From contig NZ_SMOA01000007.1 in NCBI RefSeq assembly GCF_004353985.1, positions 1 to 64,000 on the forward strand: a stretch of 64,000 bases of DNA. Reading direction: 5' to 3'. Each line of letters starts with the position of its first letter. Position 1 is the first letter of the stretch. A model generated the notes under the pieces. That model was not told the DNA's origin, did not search any database, and saw nothing but the letters and a program-made list of their open reading frames with translations. Shown in pieces: positions 26,055 to 38,908 of the stretch. A program made the translations under genes and the position numbers. Origin of the DNA: Paracraurococcus ruber (GTDB lineage Bacteria; Pseudomonadota; Alphaproteobacteria; Acetobacterales; Acetobacteraceae).

Positions 26055-26678
26055 TCAATGCGACAGGATGTCGGGATCGGCATAGCCGAGCAGGTCGAGC
26101 GCCCCGCGCGCCGGCAGGAAGCGGAAGCAGTCCCGCGCCAGTTCCAGCCTGCCCTCCCGCGCCAGCAGCCCTTCCAGGCGGGCCCAGAGCGCATGCAGGT
26201 GCAGCACGTCCGACGCCGCATAGGCCATCTGCTCCGCGGACAGGTCCGGCGCGCCCCAGTCGCTGCTCTGCTGCTGCTTGGAGATCTCCACCCCCAGCAA
26301 CTCCTTCAGCAGGTCCTTCAGCCCGTGCCGGTCGGTGAAGGTGCGGACCAGCTTGGAGGCGACCTTGGTGCAGACCACCGGCGCGACGGTGACGCCGAGA
26401 TGCAGGTGCAGCGCGGCGCAGTCGAAGCGGGCGAAATGGAACAGCTTGGTGACGGCCGGGTCCTGCAGCAGCCGCTTGAGGTTCGGGCAATCGGCGCCGC
26501 GCCCCCCCATGGCGGTCGGGACGATCTGCACCAGATGCGCGTCGCCGTCGCCGGCGGAAAGCTGCACCAGGCAGAGCCGGTCGCGATGCGGGTTCAGCCC
26601 CATCGTCTCGGTGTCGATCGCAACGATCGGGCCGAGGTCGAGGCCGTCGGGCAGGTCATGCCGATGGAGATGGATCAC
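26055..26678 (-). CDS. rnd: ribonuclease D family 3'-5' exonuclease
   Basis: DEDDy exonuclease of 207 aa for tRNA 3' trimming and RNA turnover. Exo I DTET (Asp22, Glu24), Exo II FHFARFDCAAL (Asp86) and Exo III YAASD (Tyr153, Asp157) are all present. There is no HRDC domain, so this is the short alphaproteobacterial type. GTG start at 26676-26678 is preferred because GGAG lies seven bases upstream and the family starts with IHLHRxDLP; the open frame extends to 26726. It lies downstream of the tRNA-Leu gene on the same strand. Confidence 0.88.
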   Translation of the reverse strand: MIHLHRHDLPDGLDLGPIVAIDTETMGLNPHRDRLCLVQLSAGDGDAHLVQIVPTAMGGRGADCPNLKRLLQDPAVTKLFHFARFDCAALHLHLGVTVAPVVCTKVASKLVRTFTDRHGLKDLLKELLGVEISKQQQSSDWGAPDLSAEQMAYAASDVLHLHALWARLEGLLAREGRLELARDCFRFLPARGALDLLGYADPDILSH

Positions 26679-26788
26679 CGCAGGGCTCCGTGCAGGGGCG
26701 CCGCGGGCGAAGAGGGTGGTTCGCACGGGGCCGGAAGGCGGGGTCAGCGGGGCCGGTTCCGGCAGGCCCCCGCGGGGCGCGGGGGAGA

Positions 26789-26875
<87 letters not shown>

Positions 26876-26916
26876 ACAGGGTGCGGAGCCGACGGGTTGC
26901 CTCCGCCGGGAGCGCG

Positions 26917-26946
26917 GGAATAGAGCCCGTGGCCGGGGTGCGTCAA
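26917..26946 (-). promoter_or_regulatory. promoter of tRNA-Leu
   Basis: Minus strand TTGACG (26941-26946), 18-bp spacer, TATTCC (26917-26922). The predicted start is about 30 nt before the mature tRNA 5' end. Confidence 0.5.
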
Positions 26947-27083
26947 GCGGCGACTGGCCGGATTTTCGCGCCGCCGCGCGACGTCGCGCCGGCCGGCGGG
27001 AACTGCCGCAGGCGGCGCGGCTTGGCGCTGCGGGACCGCCACCATATGGTCCGCCGCCAGTCCAGCCCTGGAGCCCCCACAGC

Positions 27084-28040
27084 ATGCGCGGAAGCACGGT
27101 TCGCAAGGTCGCCACGGTCTTCGGGGGTTCCGGCTTCATCGGCCGCTACGTGGTGCAGCGGCTGGCCAGCCTCGACTACGTGGTGCGGGTGGCGGTCGGC
27201 CATCCCGATGCCGCCCGCTTCTTGCTGACCCAGGGCCGCGTCGGGCAGATCGTGCCGCTGGCGGCCAGCGTCGCCGATGCGGGCGCGGTCGCCCGCGCCG
27301 TCGCCGGCGCCGACCTGGCGGTGAACCTGGTCGGCATCCTCCATGAGCGGAAGCCGGGCGATTTCCGCCGGCTGCAGGCGGAAGGCGCCGGGACCGTCGC
27401 CCGCCTGGCGGCCGAGGCGGGGGTGGAGCGGCTGGTCCATGTCTCGGCGATCGGCGCCGACCCGGCCAGCCCCAGCCAGTACGGCCGGACCAAGGGAGAG
27501 GGCGAGGCGGCGGTGCGCGCCGCCTTCCCGCAGGCGGCGATCCTGCGGCCTTCGATCGTCTTCGGGCCGGAGGACCAGTTCTTCAACCGCTTCGCCGGCA
27601 TGGCCCGCTTGCTGCCCGTCATGCCGGTGGTGGAGGGGGCGACGCGCTTCCAGCCGGTCTATGTCGGCGACGTGGCGGATGCGGTCATCGCCGCCGCGAC
27701 CCGCGAGGATGCGCTGGGGAAGACCTTCGAGCTGGGCGGGCCGCGGGTCTGGAGCTTCCGCGAGCTGCTCCGCTTCATCCTGGAGACCACGGGCCATCGC
27801 CGGCCGATGCTGGACATGCCGGCGGGGCTGGTGCGGCTGCAGGCCCGGTTGTCCGAGCTGTTGCCGAACCCGCCCCTGACCCGCGACCAGCTGCTGATGC
27901 TGCAGCGCGACAACCTGGTGGCGCCGGGGATGCCGGGGCTGGCGGAACTGGGCATCGCGCCGAAATCGGTGGAGGCGGTGGTGCCCGGCTACCTCGCGCG
28001 CTTCCGCCCGGGCGGTGGGCGTCGCCCCATCGCGGCCTGA
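27084..28040 (+). CDS. complex I NDUFA9 subunit family protein (atypical SDR)
   Basis: NAD(P)-binding extended/atypical short-chain dehydrogenase, 318 aa. GGSGFIG nucleotide loop (about 14-20), the VSAIGADPASPSQYGRTKGEGE segment carrying the YxxxK-like element, and the RPSIVFGPEDQFFNRFA motif typical of NDUFA9-like proteins. In mitochondria the homologue is an accessory subunit of respiratory complex I; in alphaproteobacteria such proteins may associate with complex I or act in quinone/isoprenoid metabolism. ATG at 27084. Isolated between tRNA-Leu and the glt cluster. Confidence 0.85.
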   Translation: MRGSTVRKVATVFGGSGFIGRYVVQRLASLDYVVRVAVGHPDAARFLLTQGRVGQIVPLAASVADAGAVARAVAGADLAVNLVGILHERKPGDFRRLQAEGAGTVARLAAEAGVERLVHVSAIGADPASPSQYGRTKGEGEAAVRAAFPQAAILRPSIVFGPEDQFFNRFAGMARLLPVMPVVEGATRFQPVYVGDVADAVIAAATREDALGKTFELGGPRVWSFRELLRFILETTGHRRPMLDMPAGLVRLQARLSELLPNPPLTRDQLLMLQRDNLVAPGMPGLAELGIAPKSVEAVVPGYLARFRPGGGRRPIAA

Positions 28041-28152
28041 AGGGCCCGGATCGGACCTATCGTCGCGCGGAAGCTTGCCATCTTCTGAAGGGTTGTCGGG
28101 CGAGCGTCGAAATAAGGACAGCTTTGCTGCCATAACGGCGAGAAAAGACTCG

Positions 28153-28196
28153 CGCCGGGCTTCGCGACTGCGTATTGCTGCGCACAACGCCCGGCG
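28153..28196 (+). other. inverted repeat in the gltD leader region
   Basis: 8-bp arms CGCCGGGC (28153-28160) and GCCCGGCG (28189-28196) with a 28-nt intervening segment, about 80 bp before the gltD start. The bases from about 28060 to 28150 are less GC-rich than the surroundings, as expected of a promoter region, but I could not assign -35/-10 boxes. Confidence 0.4.
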
Positions 28197-28277
28197 TGGG
28201 CGGCGGGATGCGCTTGCCCTGCGGCGGCGCTGCCCACCGTGCGCGCCTTCGACCCGCCCCCGACGAGGATCGCCGCC

Positions 28278-29726
28278 ATGGCCGACCGGATGCTGCAATT
28301 CGTGCGCCTCTCCCAGGCACAGCCGGAAAAGCGCGACGTCGCGGCCCGCCGGTCCGACTTCGGCGAGATCTACCACTACGACCAGTTCGACACCGGCGCC
28401 GCGGCGCAGCAGGCCAGCCGCTGCAGCCAGTGCGGCGTGCCATTCTGTTCCGTGCACTGCCCGCTGAACAACAACATCCCGGACTGGCTGAAGCTGACCG
28501 CCGAGGGACGGCTGGAGGAGGCCTATGAGGTCTCCGCCGCCACCAACACCTTCCCCGAGATCTGCGGCCGCATCTGCCCGCAGGACCGGCTGTGCGAAGG
28601 CAATTGCGTCATCGAGAAGGGGTTCGAGAGCGTCACCATCGGCGCCGTCGAACGGTACATCACCGACACCGCCTGGGAGAAGGGCTGGGTCCAGCCGCCC
28701 ACCCCGCGCAGCGAACTGCCCTACAGCGTCGGCATCATCGGCGCCGGCCCGGCCGGCCTGGCGGCGGCGGAGAAGCTGCGGTTGCGCGGCTACCAGGTGC
28801 ATGTCTATGACCGGCACGACCGCGTCGGCGGCCTGATGATCTACGGCATCCCCAACTTCAAGCTGGAGAAGGAGGTGGTGCTGCGCCGCTGGAAGCAGTT
28901 CGAGGCCGGCGGCATCCATTTCCACCTGAACAGCGCCATCGGCCGCGACGTGACGCTGGCCGCGCTGCGGGAACGGCACGACGCGGTGTTCATCGCCACC
29001 GGCGTCTACAAGGCGCGCGACATCGACTGCGTCGGCAGCGGGCTCCAGGGGATCGTCCCCTCGCTCGACTACCTCACCGCCTCCAACCGCGACAACCTGG
29101 GCGATGCGGTGCCGGAATTCGCCTCCGGCGCCCTCAACGCCAAGGGCAAGCGGGTGGTCGTGGTGGGCGGCGGCGACACCGCCATGGACTGCGTCCGCAC
29201 CGCGGTGCGCCAGGGCGCGACCGCCGTCACCTGCCTCTACCGGCGGGACAAGGCGAACATGCCGGGGTCGATGCGGGAGGTGAAGAACGCCGAGGAGGAG
29301 GGCGTCACCTTCGAATGGCTGGCGGCGCCCGAGGCCTTCATGGGCGACGGGAAGGTCAGCGGCGTGCGGGCGGTGCGCATGCATCTCGGGCTGCCGGACG
29401 CGACCGGGCGGCAGCAGGTGGCGCCCATCCCGGGCAGCGCCTTCACCCTGCCGGCCGACATGGTCATCAAGGCGCTGGGCTTCGACCCGGAGGACCTGCC
29501 GAAGGCCTTCGACGAGCCCGCCCTGCCGGTGACCCGCTGGGGGACGCTGAAGGTGCACCACCGCACCATGATGACGGACCTGCCCGGCGTCTTCGCCGGC
29601 GGCGACATCGTCCGCGGCGCGTCGCTGGTGGTCTGGGCGATCCGGGACGGGCGCGACGCGGCCGACCAGATCGATGCCTATGTGAAGGCGAAGGCCGGCC
29701 GGACGCTGGCCGTGGCCGCCGAATGA
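28278..29726 (+). CDS. gltD: glutamate synthase (NADPH) small subunit
   Basis: FAD and Fe-S containing beta subunit of GOGAT (482 aa) that takes electrons from NADPH for glutamate formation. N-terminal cysteine clusters CSQCGVPFCSVHC and CGRICPQDRLCEGNC, FAD loop GAGPAGLAAAEKL and NADPH loop VVVGGGDTAMDC. ATG at 28278 follows GAGGAT at good spacing; an upstream in-frame ATG at 28239 adds 13 unrelated residues. Unusually it precedes gltB and is separated from it by a DUF2059 gene whose ATG overlaps this stop. Confidence 0.95.
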   Translation: MADRMLQFVRLSQAQPEKRDVAARRSDFGEIYHYDQFDTGAAAQQASRCSQCGVPFCSVHCPLNNNIPDWLKLTAEGRLEEAYEVSAATNTFPEICGRICPQDRLCEGNCVIEKGFESVTIGAVERYITDTAWEKGWVQPPTPRSELPYSVGIIGAGPAGLAAAEKLRLRGYQVHVYDRHDRVGGLMIYGIPNFKLEKEVVLRRWKQFEAGGIHFHLNSAIGRDVTLAALRERHDAVFIATGVYKARDIDCVGSGLQGIVPSLDYLTASNRDNLGDAVPEFASGALNAKGKRVVVVGGGDTAMDCVRTAVRQGATAVTCLYRRDKANMPGSMREVKNAEEEGVTFEWLAAPEAFMGDGKVSGVRAVRMHLGLPDATGRQQVAPIPGSAFTLPADMVIKALGFDPEDLPKAFDEPALPVTRWGTLKVHHRTMMTDLPGVFAGGDIVRGASLVVWAIRDGRDAADQIDAYVKAKAGRTLAVAAE

Positions 29727-30229
29727 GGCGGCTGCTTCCCCTCCTGCTGCTCGGCGCCGCGCTGGCCGGGCCGGCGGCGGCGCAGGACACCGCGCCCGAG
29801 CCGGCGCGGGCGGAAAGCCTGGCCGCCGCCCGGGCGCTGGTCGAGACCATCGGCGTGCGCAAGCAGGTGGAGACCATGCTGCTGCGGACGCGCGCCAGCA
29901 TGATCGCCGGCCTGCGCCAGCGCGCCGGCACCCTGGCCGAGCCGCAGGTCGCCGAGCTGGTGGACCAGTACATCATGCCGGAAGTCCTCGCCCATAGCGG
30001 CGAGGTGGTGGAGGCGACGGTGGCGATCTATGCCGGCCGGCTGAGCGTGCCCGAGCTGCGCGACCTGGCCGCCTTCTACGCCACGCCGCTGGGCGCCAAG
30101 CTGCAGACCATCATGCCCGAGGTCTTCGCCGAGAGCCTGCGCTTCGGCCAGGCCTGGGGCGTCCGCATCGCCCAGGACGCCTTCGCCAAGCACCGCGAGG
30201 CGCTGCGCGCCCGCGGCCTCGCCCTCTGA
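29723..30229 (+). CDS. DUF2059 domain-containing secreted protein
   Basis: 168 aa with a clear signal peptide (MRRLLPLLLLGAALAGPAAAQ, cleavage near 21) and a helical DUF2059 domain; the segment YAGRLSVPELRDLAAFYATPLGAKL is characteristic. Predicted periplasmic. Its ATG overlaps the gltD stop (ATGA) and gltB starts 26 nt after it, so it is expressed with glutamate synthase. No catalytic motif is seen; function unknown. Confidence 0.82.
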   Translation: MRRLLPLLLLGAALAGPAAAQDTAPEPARAESLAAARALVETIGVRKQVETMLLRTRASMIAGLRQRAGTLAEPQVAELVDQYIMPEVLAHSGEVVEATVAIYAGRLSVPELRDLAAFYATPLGAKLQTIMPEVFAESLRFGQAWGVRIAQDAFAKHREALRARGLAL

Positions 30230-30255
30230 CCCCCGCCCCCGCGGAGCGAGCCATC

Positions 30256-34782
<4,527 letters not shown>

Positions 34783-34793
34783 GAACGGCCGGC

Positions 34794-34815
34794 GAAGGCG
34801 CCCGCGGGCGCTTTC
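34794..34815 (+). terminator. terminator-like hairpin after gltB
   Basis: GAAGGCGCC, loop CGCG, GGCGCTTTC: a 9-bp stem with one G-U pair, 12 bp beyond the gltB stop. The run that follows is C-rich, so efficiency is uncertain. Confidence 0.5.
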
Positions 34816-34847
34816 CCCCCTGGCGCACGGGTGGCATAAGGCGGCCC

Positions 34848-35516
34848 GTGCGCATCCTCTATCACCTGCCGCTCTCGCCCTTCGCCCGCAAGGTCCGGCT
34901 TGCCCTGGCGGAGAAGCGCATCCCCTTCGAATTGCGCGTCGAGCGCGTCTGGGACCGGCGGCCCGAATTCCTGGAAATGAACCCGGCCTGCCAGGTGCCG
35001 GTCCTGCAGGAGCCGAACGGGCTCGCCATCGCCGACAGCTACGCCATCTGCGAATACCTGGACGAGGCCTACCCGGATACCGGCCTGTTCGGCCGCACCC
35101 TGGCGGAACGCGCCGAGGTGCGGCGGCTGGTCGCCTGGTTCGACGGCAAGTTCAACGCCGAGGTCACCCGCAACCTGCTGTTCGAGAAGCAGATGAAGCG
35201 GCTGCTGGGGCGCGGCAACCCGGATGCCTCGGCCATCCGCGCCGGCTACCAGAACCTGCGGCCGCACCTGGAATATATCGGCTGGCTGGCGGAAACCCGG
35301 TCCTGGCTCGCCGGCGCCTCGGTCAGCCTGGCGGATTTCGCCGCCGCGGCGCATCTCTCGGCGCTGGACTATGTCGGCGACCTGGACTGGAGCCTGAACG
35401 AGGCGGCGAAGGAGTGGTACGCCCGCTGCAAGTCGCGCCCCTGCTTCCGCGCCCTGCTGGCCGAACGGGTCAGCGGCATCACCCCGCCCGCCCACTATGC
35501 CGACCTGGATTTCTGA
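34848..35516 (+). CDS. glutathione S-transferase family protein
   Basis: 222 aa. N-terminal thioredoxin-like domain (MRILYHLPLSPFARKVRLAL with the Ser/Pro GSH site; ADSYAICEYLDEA) and a helical C-terminal domain (ASVSLADFAAAAHLSALDYVG, the N-capping box). Resembles the FzlA-type GSTs of alphaproteobacteria, one of which acts in cell division in Caulobacter; that link is only suggestive. GTG start at 34848-34850; the frame runs further upstream but into the gltB 3' end. Confidence 0.85.
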   Translation: MRILYHLPLSPFARKVRLALAEKRIPFELRVERVWDRRPEFLEMNPACQVPVLQEPNGLAIADSYAICEYLDEAYPDTGLFGRTLAERAEVRRLVAWFDGKFNAEVTRNLLFEKQMKRLLGRGNPDASAIRAGYQNLRPHLEYIGWLAETRSWLAGASVSLADFAAAAHLSALDYVGDLDWSLNEAAKEWYARCKSRPCFRALLAERVSGITPPAHYADLDF

Positions 35517-35567
35517 AGCCGCTTCCGGCCGTGGCCGGCGACACGGCAGCGGTCCGGCGCGGCCCGC

Positions 35568-36398
35568 TCAGCGTCGCTGCGGCCCGGCCTCGTTGAGCGC
35601 CAGGTTCTGCTGCGCCAGGTCGGCGGCGGCGCTGTCCGGCGCGATGGCGATGGTTCGTTCCCAGTCGGCCCGGGCGCCGCGCGTATCGCCGCGCAACTGC
35701 CGGATGATCCCGCGTTCCAGCAGCGCCTCGGCATTCTCGGGCGCCAGCGCCAGGGCGCGGTCCACCGCCTCGGCCGCCAGCGGCACCCGGTCCAGCCGGC
35801 GCAGCGCCGCGGCGCGGAACACCCAGGCCTCCGCCCGGTCCGGCGCGGTGGCCAGCACCCGGTCCAGGTCCTCAAGCGCATCCTGGTAGCGGCCCAGCGT
35901 CCCCAGCGCGACGGCGCGGTCCAGCATCAGGTCCAGGTCGCCCGGGGCGATGGTCAGCCCCATGGTGGCGGCGGCGAAGGCGCGGCCGGACTGGTTGGCC
36001 AGCATCCAGGCCTGCACCGCCTGGGCATAGACGGCGGCGCGGGCGATGCTGGGCGCGCGGCTCAGCCGCCCCAGCGTCTCCAGCCGCTCGCCGGCCTTCT
36101 CCGCCTCCCCCAGCGCCAGCAGGGCCAGGGCGGCGCAGTGCTTGGCGCCTTCCCCGCCGCCGGCAGCGTCCCAGGTCTCGGCGAAGGCCAGGGCGCCGTC
36201 GGCATCGTTGCGCAGCAGCCCCAGGCATTCGTCGTATTGCGGCCCGGCCGCGAGGCGCGGCAGGTCGGGCGGCAGGGGCAGGGGCTCGGCGGCCGCCTCC
36301 GCCTCGGGGCCCGGCAGCAGGACCAGCGCGGTCCCGGCCAGGGCCACCAGCAGCACGGCGGCCAGGGCGCCGAGCAGGACGGTGCGGATGCGTCTCAC
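35568..36398 (-). CDS. tetratricopeptide repeat protein with N-terminal membrane anchor
   Basis: 276 aa. A basic start, one hydrophobic segment (about 7-27), a short Pro-rich linker and then a set of TPR-like helical pairs in the C-terminal half (e.g. ALGTLGRYQDALEDLDRVLATAP, residues about 178-200, followed by two more). Probably periplasmic, anchored in the inner membrane, acting in protein-protein contacts. GTG start at 36396-36398; the open frame beyond it overlaps the divergent gene. Partner unknown. Confidence 0.78.
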   Translation of the reverse strand: MRRIRTVLLGALAAVLLVALAGTALVLLPGPEAEAAAEPLPLPPDLPRLAAGPQYDECLGLLRNDADGALAFAETWDAAGGGEGAKHCAALALLALGEAEKAGERLETLGRLSRAPSIARAAVYAQAVQAWMLANQSGRAFAAATMGLTIAPGDLDLMLDRAVALGTLGRYQDALEDLDRVLATAPDRAEAWVFRAAALRRLDRVPLAAEAVDRALALAPENAEALLERGIIRQLRGDTRGARADWERTIAIAPDSAAADLAQQNLALNEAGPQRR

Positions 36399-36444
36399 GC
36401 CGCGGACCCTAGCGGAGCGCCGCTTTCCGCGCCAGATCGGCACC

Positions 36445-37326
36445 ATGACGGAGCAGGACCTGGGCAATCCCCTGGAACCCGCCGGGCGGCTGGTCGTCGC
36501 CGGGCTGGGCTATAGCGGCACGGCGGTGGCAGCGGCGGCGGCGGCGGGCTGGGCGGTGACCGGCACGGCGCGCGACCCGGCGCGCGCGGCGGTGCCGCCC
36601 GGCGTCGGGGTCGTGGCCTTCGACGCGGCGGCTGCGGCGATCGGCGCCGCCACCCATCTGCTGGTCACCGCCCCGCCCGGGGAGGCCGGTGACCCGGTGC
36701 TGCTGGCGCATGCCGCGGCGGTGCGGGCCGCACCGGCGCTGCGCTGGATCGGCTACCTGTCCACCACCGGGGTCTATGGCGACCGCGGCGGCGCCTGGGT
36801 GGAGGAGACGACGCCGCCCGCCCCGGGGCAGCCGCGCAGCCTGCGCCGGCTGGAGGCCGAGCAGGCCTGGGCGGCGCTGGCCGACCGGCGTGCGGTGGAC
36901 CTGTTCCGCGCCGGCGGGATCTACGGCCCCGGCCGCAGCAGCTTCGACGACCTGCGCGCCGGCACCGCCCGGCGCACGATCCGGCCCGGCCATCTGTTCG
37001 GCCGCATCCACCGCGACGACATCGCCCTGGCCGTGCTGGCGGCGATGCGCCAGGCAGTGCCGCCGGGCCTGCGCGTGCTGCACCTGGTCGATGACGAACC
37101 CGCCGAGAGCGCCGCGGTGGTGGAGGAGGCGGCGCGGCTGCTGGGCGTGCCGCCGCCGCCGGCCGTGCCCTATGAGGCGCAGGTCGCGGGCATGTCTCCC
37201 ATGGCGCGCAGCTTCTGGGCGGAGAACCGCAAGGTGGCCAACGCCATCACCAAGCGGGCGCTGGGGATCGCCTGGCGCTATCCCAGCTACCGCGAGGGGC
37301 TGCGGGCGATCCTCGCCGGGGCATAG
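36445..37326 (+). CDS. NAD(P)-dependent epimerase/dehydratase-like SDR protein
   Basis: 293 aa, atypical SDR similar to the YeeZ group. Rossmann loop in GRLVVAGLGYSGTAVA (about 15-30), strand TGVYGDRGGAWVEE, and the C-terminal helix with SPMARSFWAENRKVANA. A strict YxxxK is not evident, so catalysis is uncertain. It is divergent from the TPR gene with 46 bp between starts. Confidence 0.75.
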   Translation: MTEQDLGNPLEPAGRLVVAGLGYSGTAVAAAAAAGWAVTGTARDPARAAVPPGVGVVAFDAAAAAIGAATHLLVTAPPGEAGDPVLLAHAAAVRAAPALRWIGYLSTTGVYGDRGGAWVEETTPPAPGQPRSLRRLEAEQAWAALADRRAVDLFRAGGIYGPGRSSFDDLRAGTARRTIRPGHLFGRIHRDDIALAVLAAMRQAVPPGLRVLHLVDDEPAESAAVVEEAARLLGVPPPPAVPYEAQVAGMSPMARSFWAENRKVANAITKRALGIAWRYPSYREGLRAILAGA

Positions 37327-37341
37327 GGCCTGCGGGGGGGG

Positions 37342-37363
37342 GGCCTGCGGGGCCGCGCAGGCC
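37342..37363 (+). terminator. terminator-like hairpin after the epimerase gene
   Basis: GGCCTGCG, loop GGGCCG, CGCAGGCC: perfect 8-bp stem, 16 bp after the stop. It is preceded by a run of ten G (37334-37343), and the sequence GGGCCTGCGGGG occurs twice 14 bp apart, a small tandem duplication. Confidence 0.5.
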
Positions 37364-37555
37364 GACCCCGGTCGCCTTTGGCGCGGCGGGTCGGCCCGTC
37401 CAGGCCGCCCCGCCCTGCCGCGGGCCGCGTCCTTCCGGCCGTGGTCAGGACGGCGCCATGCCGGCCCATGAACCCGCCGGCCCGCGGACCGTGCCGTGCA
37501 CGGGGCTCGCGGCGGGATCCGCCGTCGCCACCCTTTTGCGAGGCCCGGCGGCGGA

Positions 37556-38815
37556 TCAGGCCGCGATCTCCCCGACGGCGGCGGCCAGCACGGCGAAGGC
37601 GGCACGGAAATCCGCCAGGTCCATCGCTTCCTCCGGGTTGTGGCTGCCGCCGGTGTTGCGGATGAACAGCATGGCGGTGGGCACGCAGAGCCCGGCGAAG
37701 GTCAGCGCGTCATGCCCGGCGCCGGACGCCATCTGCAGCACCGGCACGCCGGCCGCCTCCGCCCCGCGCTGCAGGGCGGCGCGCAGCCGCGCATCCATGG
37801 TGGCGGGCGGGACGGGCAGGGGCGCGCCGTAGTCGATCGTCACGCCGCGCCCGGCTTCGATCCGCGCCGCCTGGTCGCGCAGCAGCGCCCCTGCCTCCTC
37901 CAGCACCGCCGGATCCTCGCTGCGGATGTCGAGGCTGAAGCGGACCTCGCCGGGGATCTTGGTGGGGCCGTGCAGCGCCGGGTCGGTCCAGCATTCGCCC
38001 ATGGTCAGCACCAGGTCGCGGCCGGCCGCCTCGGTCGCGCGCCAGAATTCCTCCAGCGCCGTCGCCAGCGCCGCCACCGCCAGCACCGCATCGCGCCGCC
38101 CGGCGCGCGGCACCGCGCCGGCATGCCCCCAGGCGCCGGTCGCGCGGCAACTGCGGTAGCGCAGGCTGCCGCGGATGCCGGTGACGATGGCGGCGGGCAG
38201 CCCGGCCTGCACCAGCGCCGGCCCCTGCTCGATATGCGGCTCGAGGAAGGCATGGATCAGCCGCGGGTCCAGCGAGGCGCGGCCCTGGCGGATGACATCG
38301 GGATCGAAGCCTTCCTCCTCCATATGCGCGGCCAGCGTGCGGCCGCTGTCGGTGCGGCGCAGCGTGTCCGGCGCATCCGGCGGCAGCAGGCCGAAGGCGG
38401 CGCGGCTGCCCAGATACAGCATGGGGAACCAGCACATCTCCTCCGCCCGGATGCCCAGCACGACCAGGTCGCGCGGCAGCATGCGGCCCTGCGTCCGCAG
38501 CTCCGCCGCCAGCGCCAGGCCCATGACCACGCCCGCCGCGCCGTCATAGTTGCCGCCATGCGGCACGGCATCGAGGTGGGAGCCGATGACCAGCGCCGGC
38601 AGGTCGCGATCGGCACCCGGCAGGGTCATGCACAAGGTGCCGACCGCATCGCAATCCACCTCCAGCCCGGCTTCCTCGGCCGCGGCGCGGAGGATGGCAT
38701 GCGCGGCGCGTTCGCCCGGGCCGTAGCTGGCGCGGGTGACGCCGGGCGGATCCTCCGATGCCTCGCGCAGGGCGGCGAAGACCAAGCCCGCCAGCCGCAT
38801 CGCCGAATCCGCCAT
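37556..38815 (-). CDS. M20 family N-carbamoyl-L-amino-acid hydrolase / allantoate amidohydrolase
   Basis: Two-metal amidase, 419 aa. GSHLDAVPHGGNYDGAAGV supplies His80 and Asp91, GIRAEEMCW the Glu125-126 pair, EPHIEQGP another metal His, and SGAGHDA the C-terminal His. This motif set belongs to the HyuC/AllC/beta-ureidopropionase group, which hydrolyses N-carbamoyl amino acids or allantoate. It is divergent from a dihydropyrimidinase/hydantoinase gene with 93 bp between starts, which favours N-carbamoyl amino acid as substrate. Confidence 0.85.
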   Translation of the reverse strand: MADSAMRLAGLVFAALREASEDPPGVTRASYGPGERAAHAILRAAAEEAGLEVDCDAVGTLCMTLPGADRDLPALVIGSHLDAVPHGGNYDGAAGVVMGLALAAELRTQGRMLPRDLVVLGIRAEEMCWFPMLYLGSRAAFGLLPPDAPDTLRRTDSGRTLAAHMEEEGFDPDVIRQGRASLDPRLIHAFLEPHIEQGPALVQAGLPAAIVTGIRGSLRYRSCRATGAWGHAGAVPRAGRRDAVLAVAALATALEEFWRATEAAGRDLVLTMGECWTDPALHGPTKIPGEVRFSLDIRSEDPAVLEEAGALLRDQAARIEAGRGVTIDYGAPLPVPPATMDARLRAALQRGAEAAGVPVLQMASGAGHDALTFAGLCVPTAMLFIRNTGGSHNPEEAMDLADFRAAFAVLAAAVGEIAA

Positions 38816-38908
38816 GCCTGTCCCCCGGTGCTGCCGCTGCCCTTGTGGCGCGCGGGGTCCTGGGCTGCAATGCGTGCAGGGATCACGACGCGCCCGGAGG
38901 CCACAGCC

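Noticed and set aside
26943-29561. An 872-codon minus-strand frame opposite the NDUFA9-like gene and gltD
   Set aside because: Antisense shadow; no recognisable domain. The less GC-rich patch near 28110 also gives no coding-like peptide on either strand.
35525-35538. Palindrome CCGGCCGTGGCCGG between the GST and TPR genes as a terminator
   Set aside because: The loop would be only four bases with a 5-bp stem and no U-tract; it could be a chance GC-rich palindrome.
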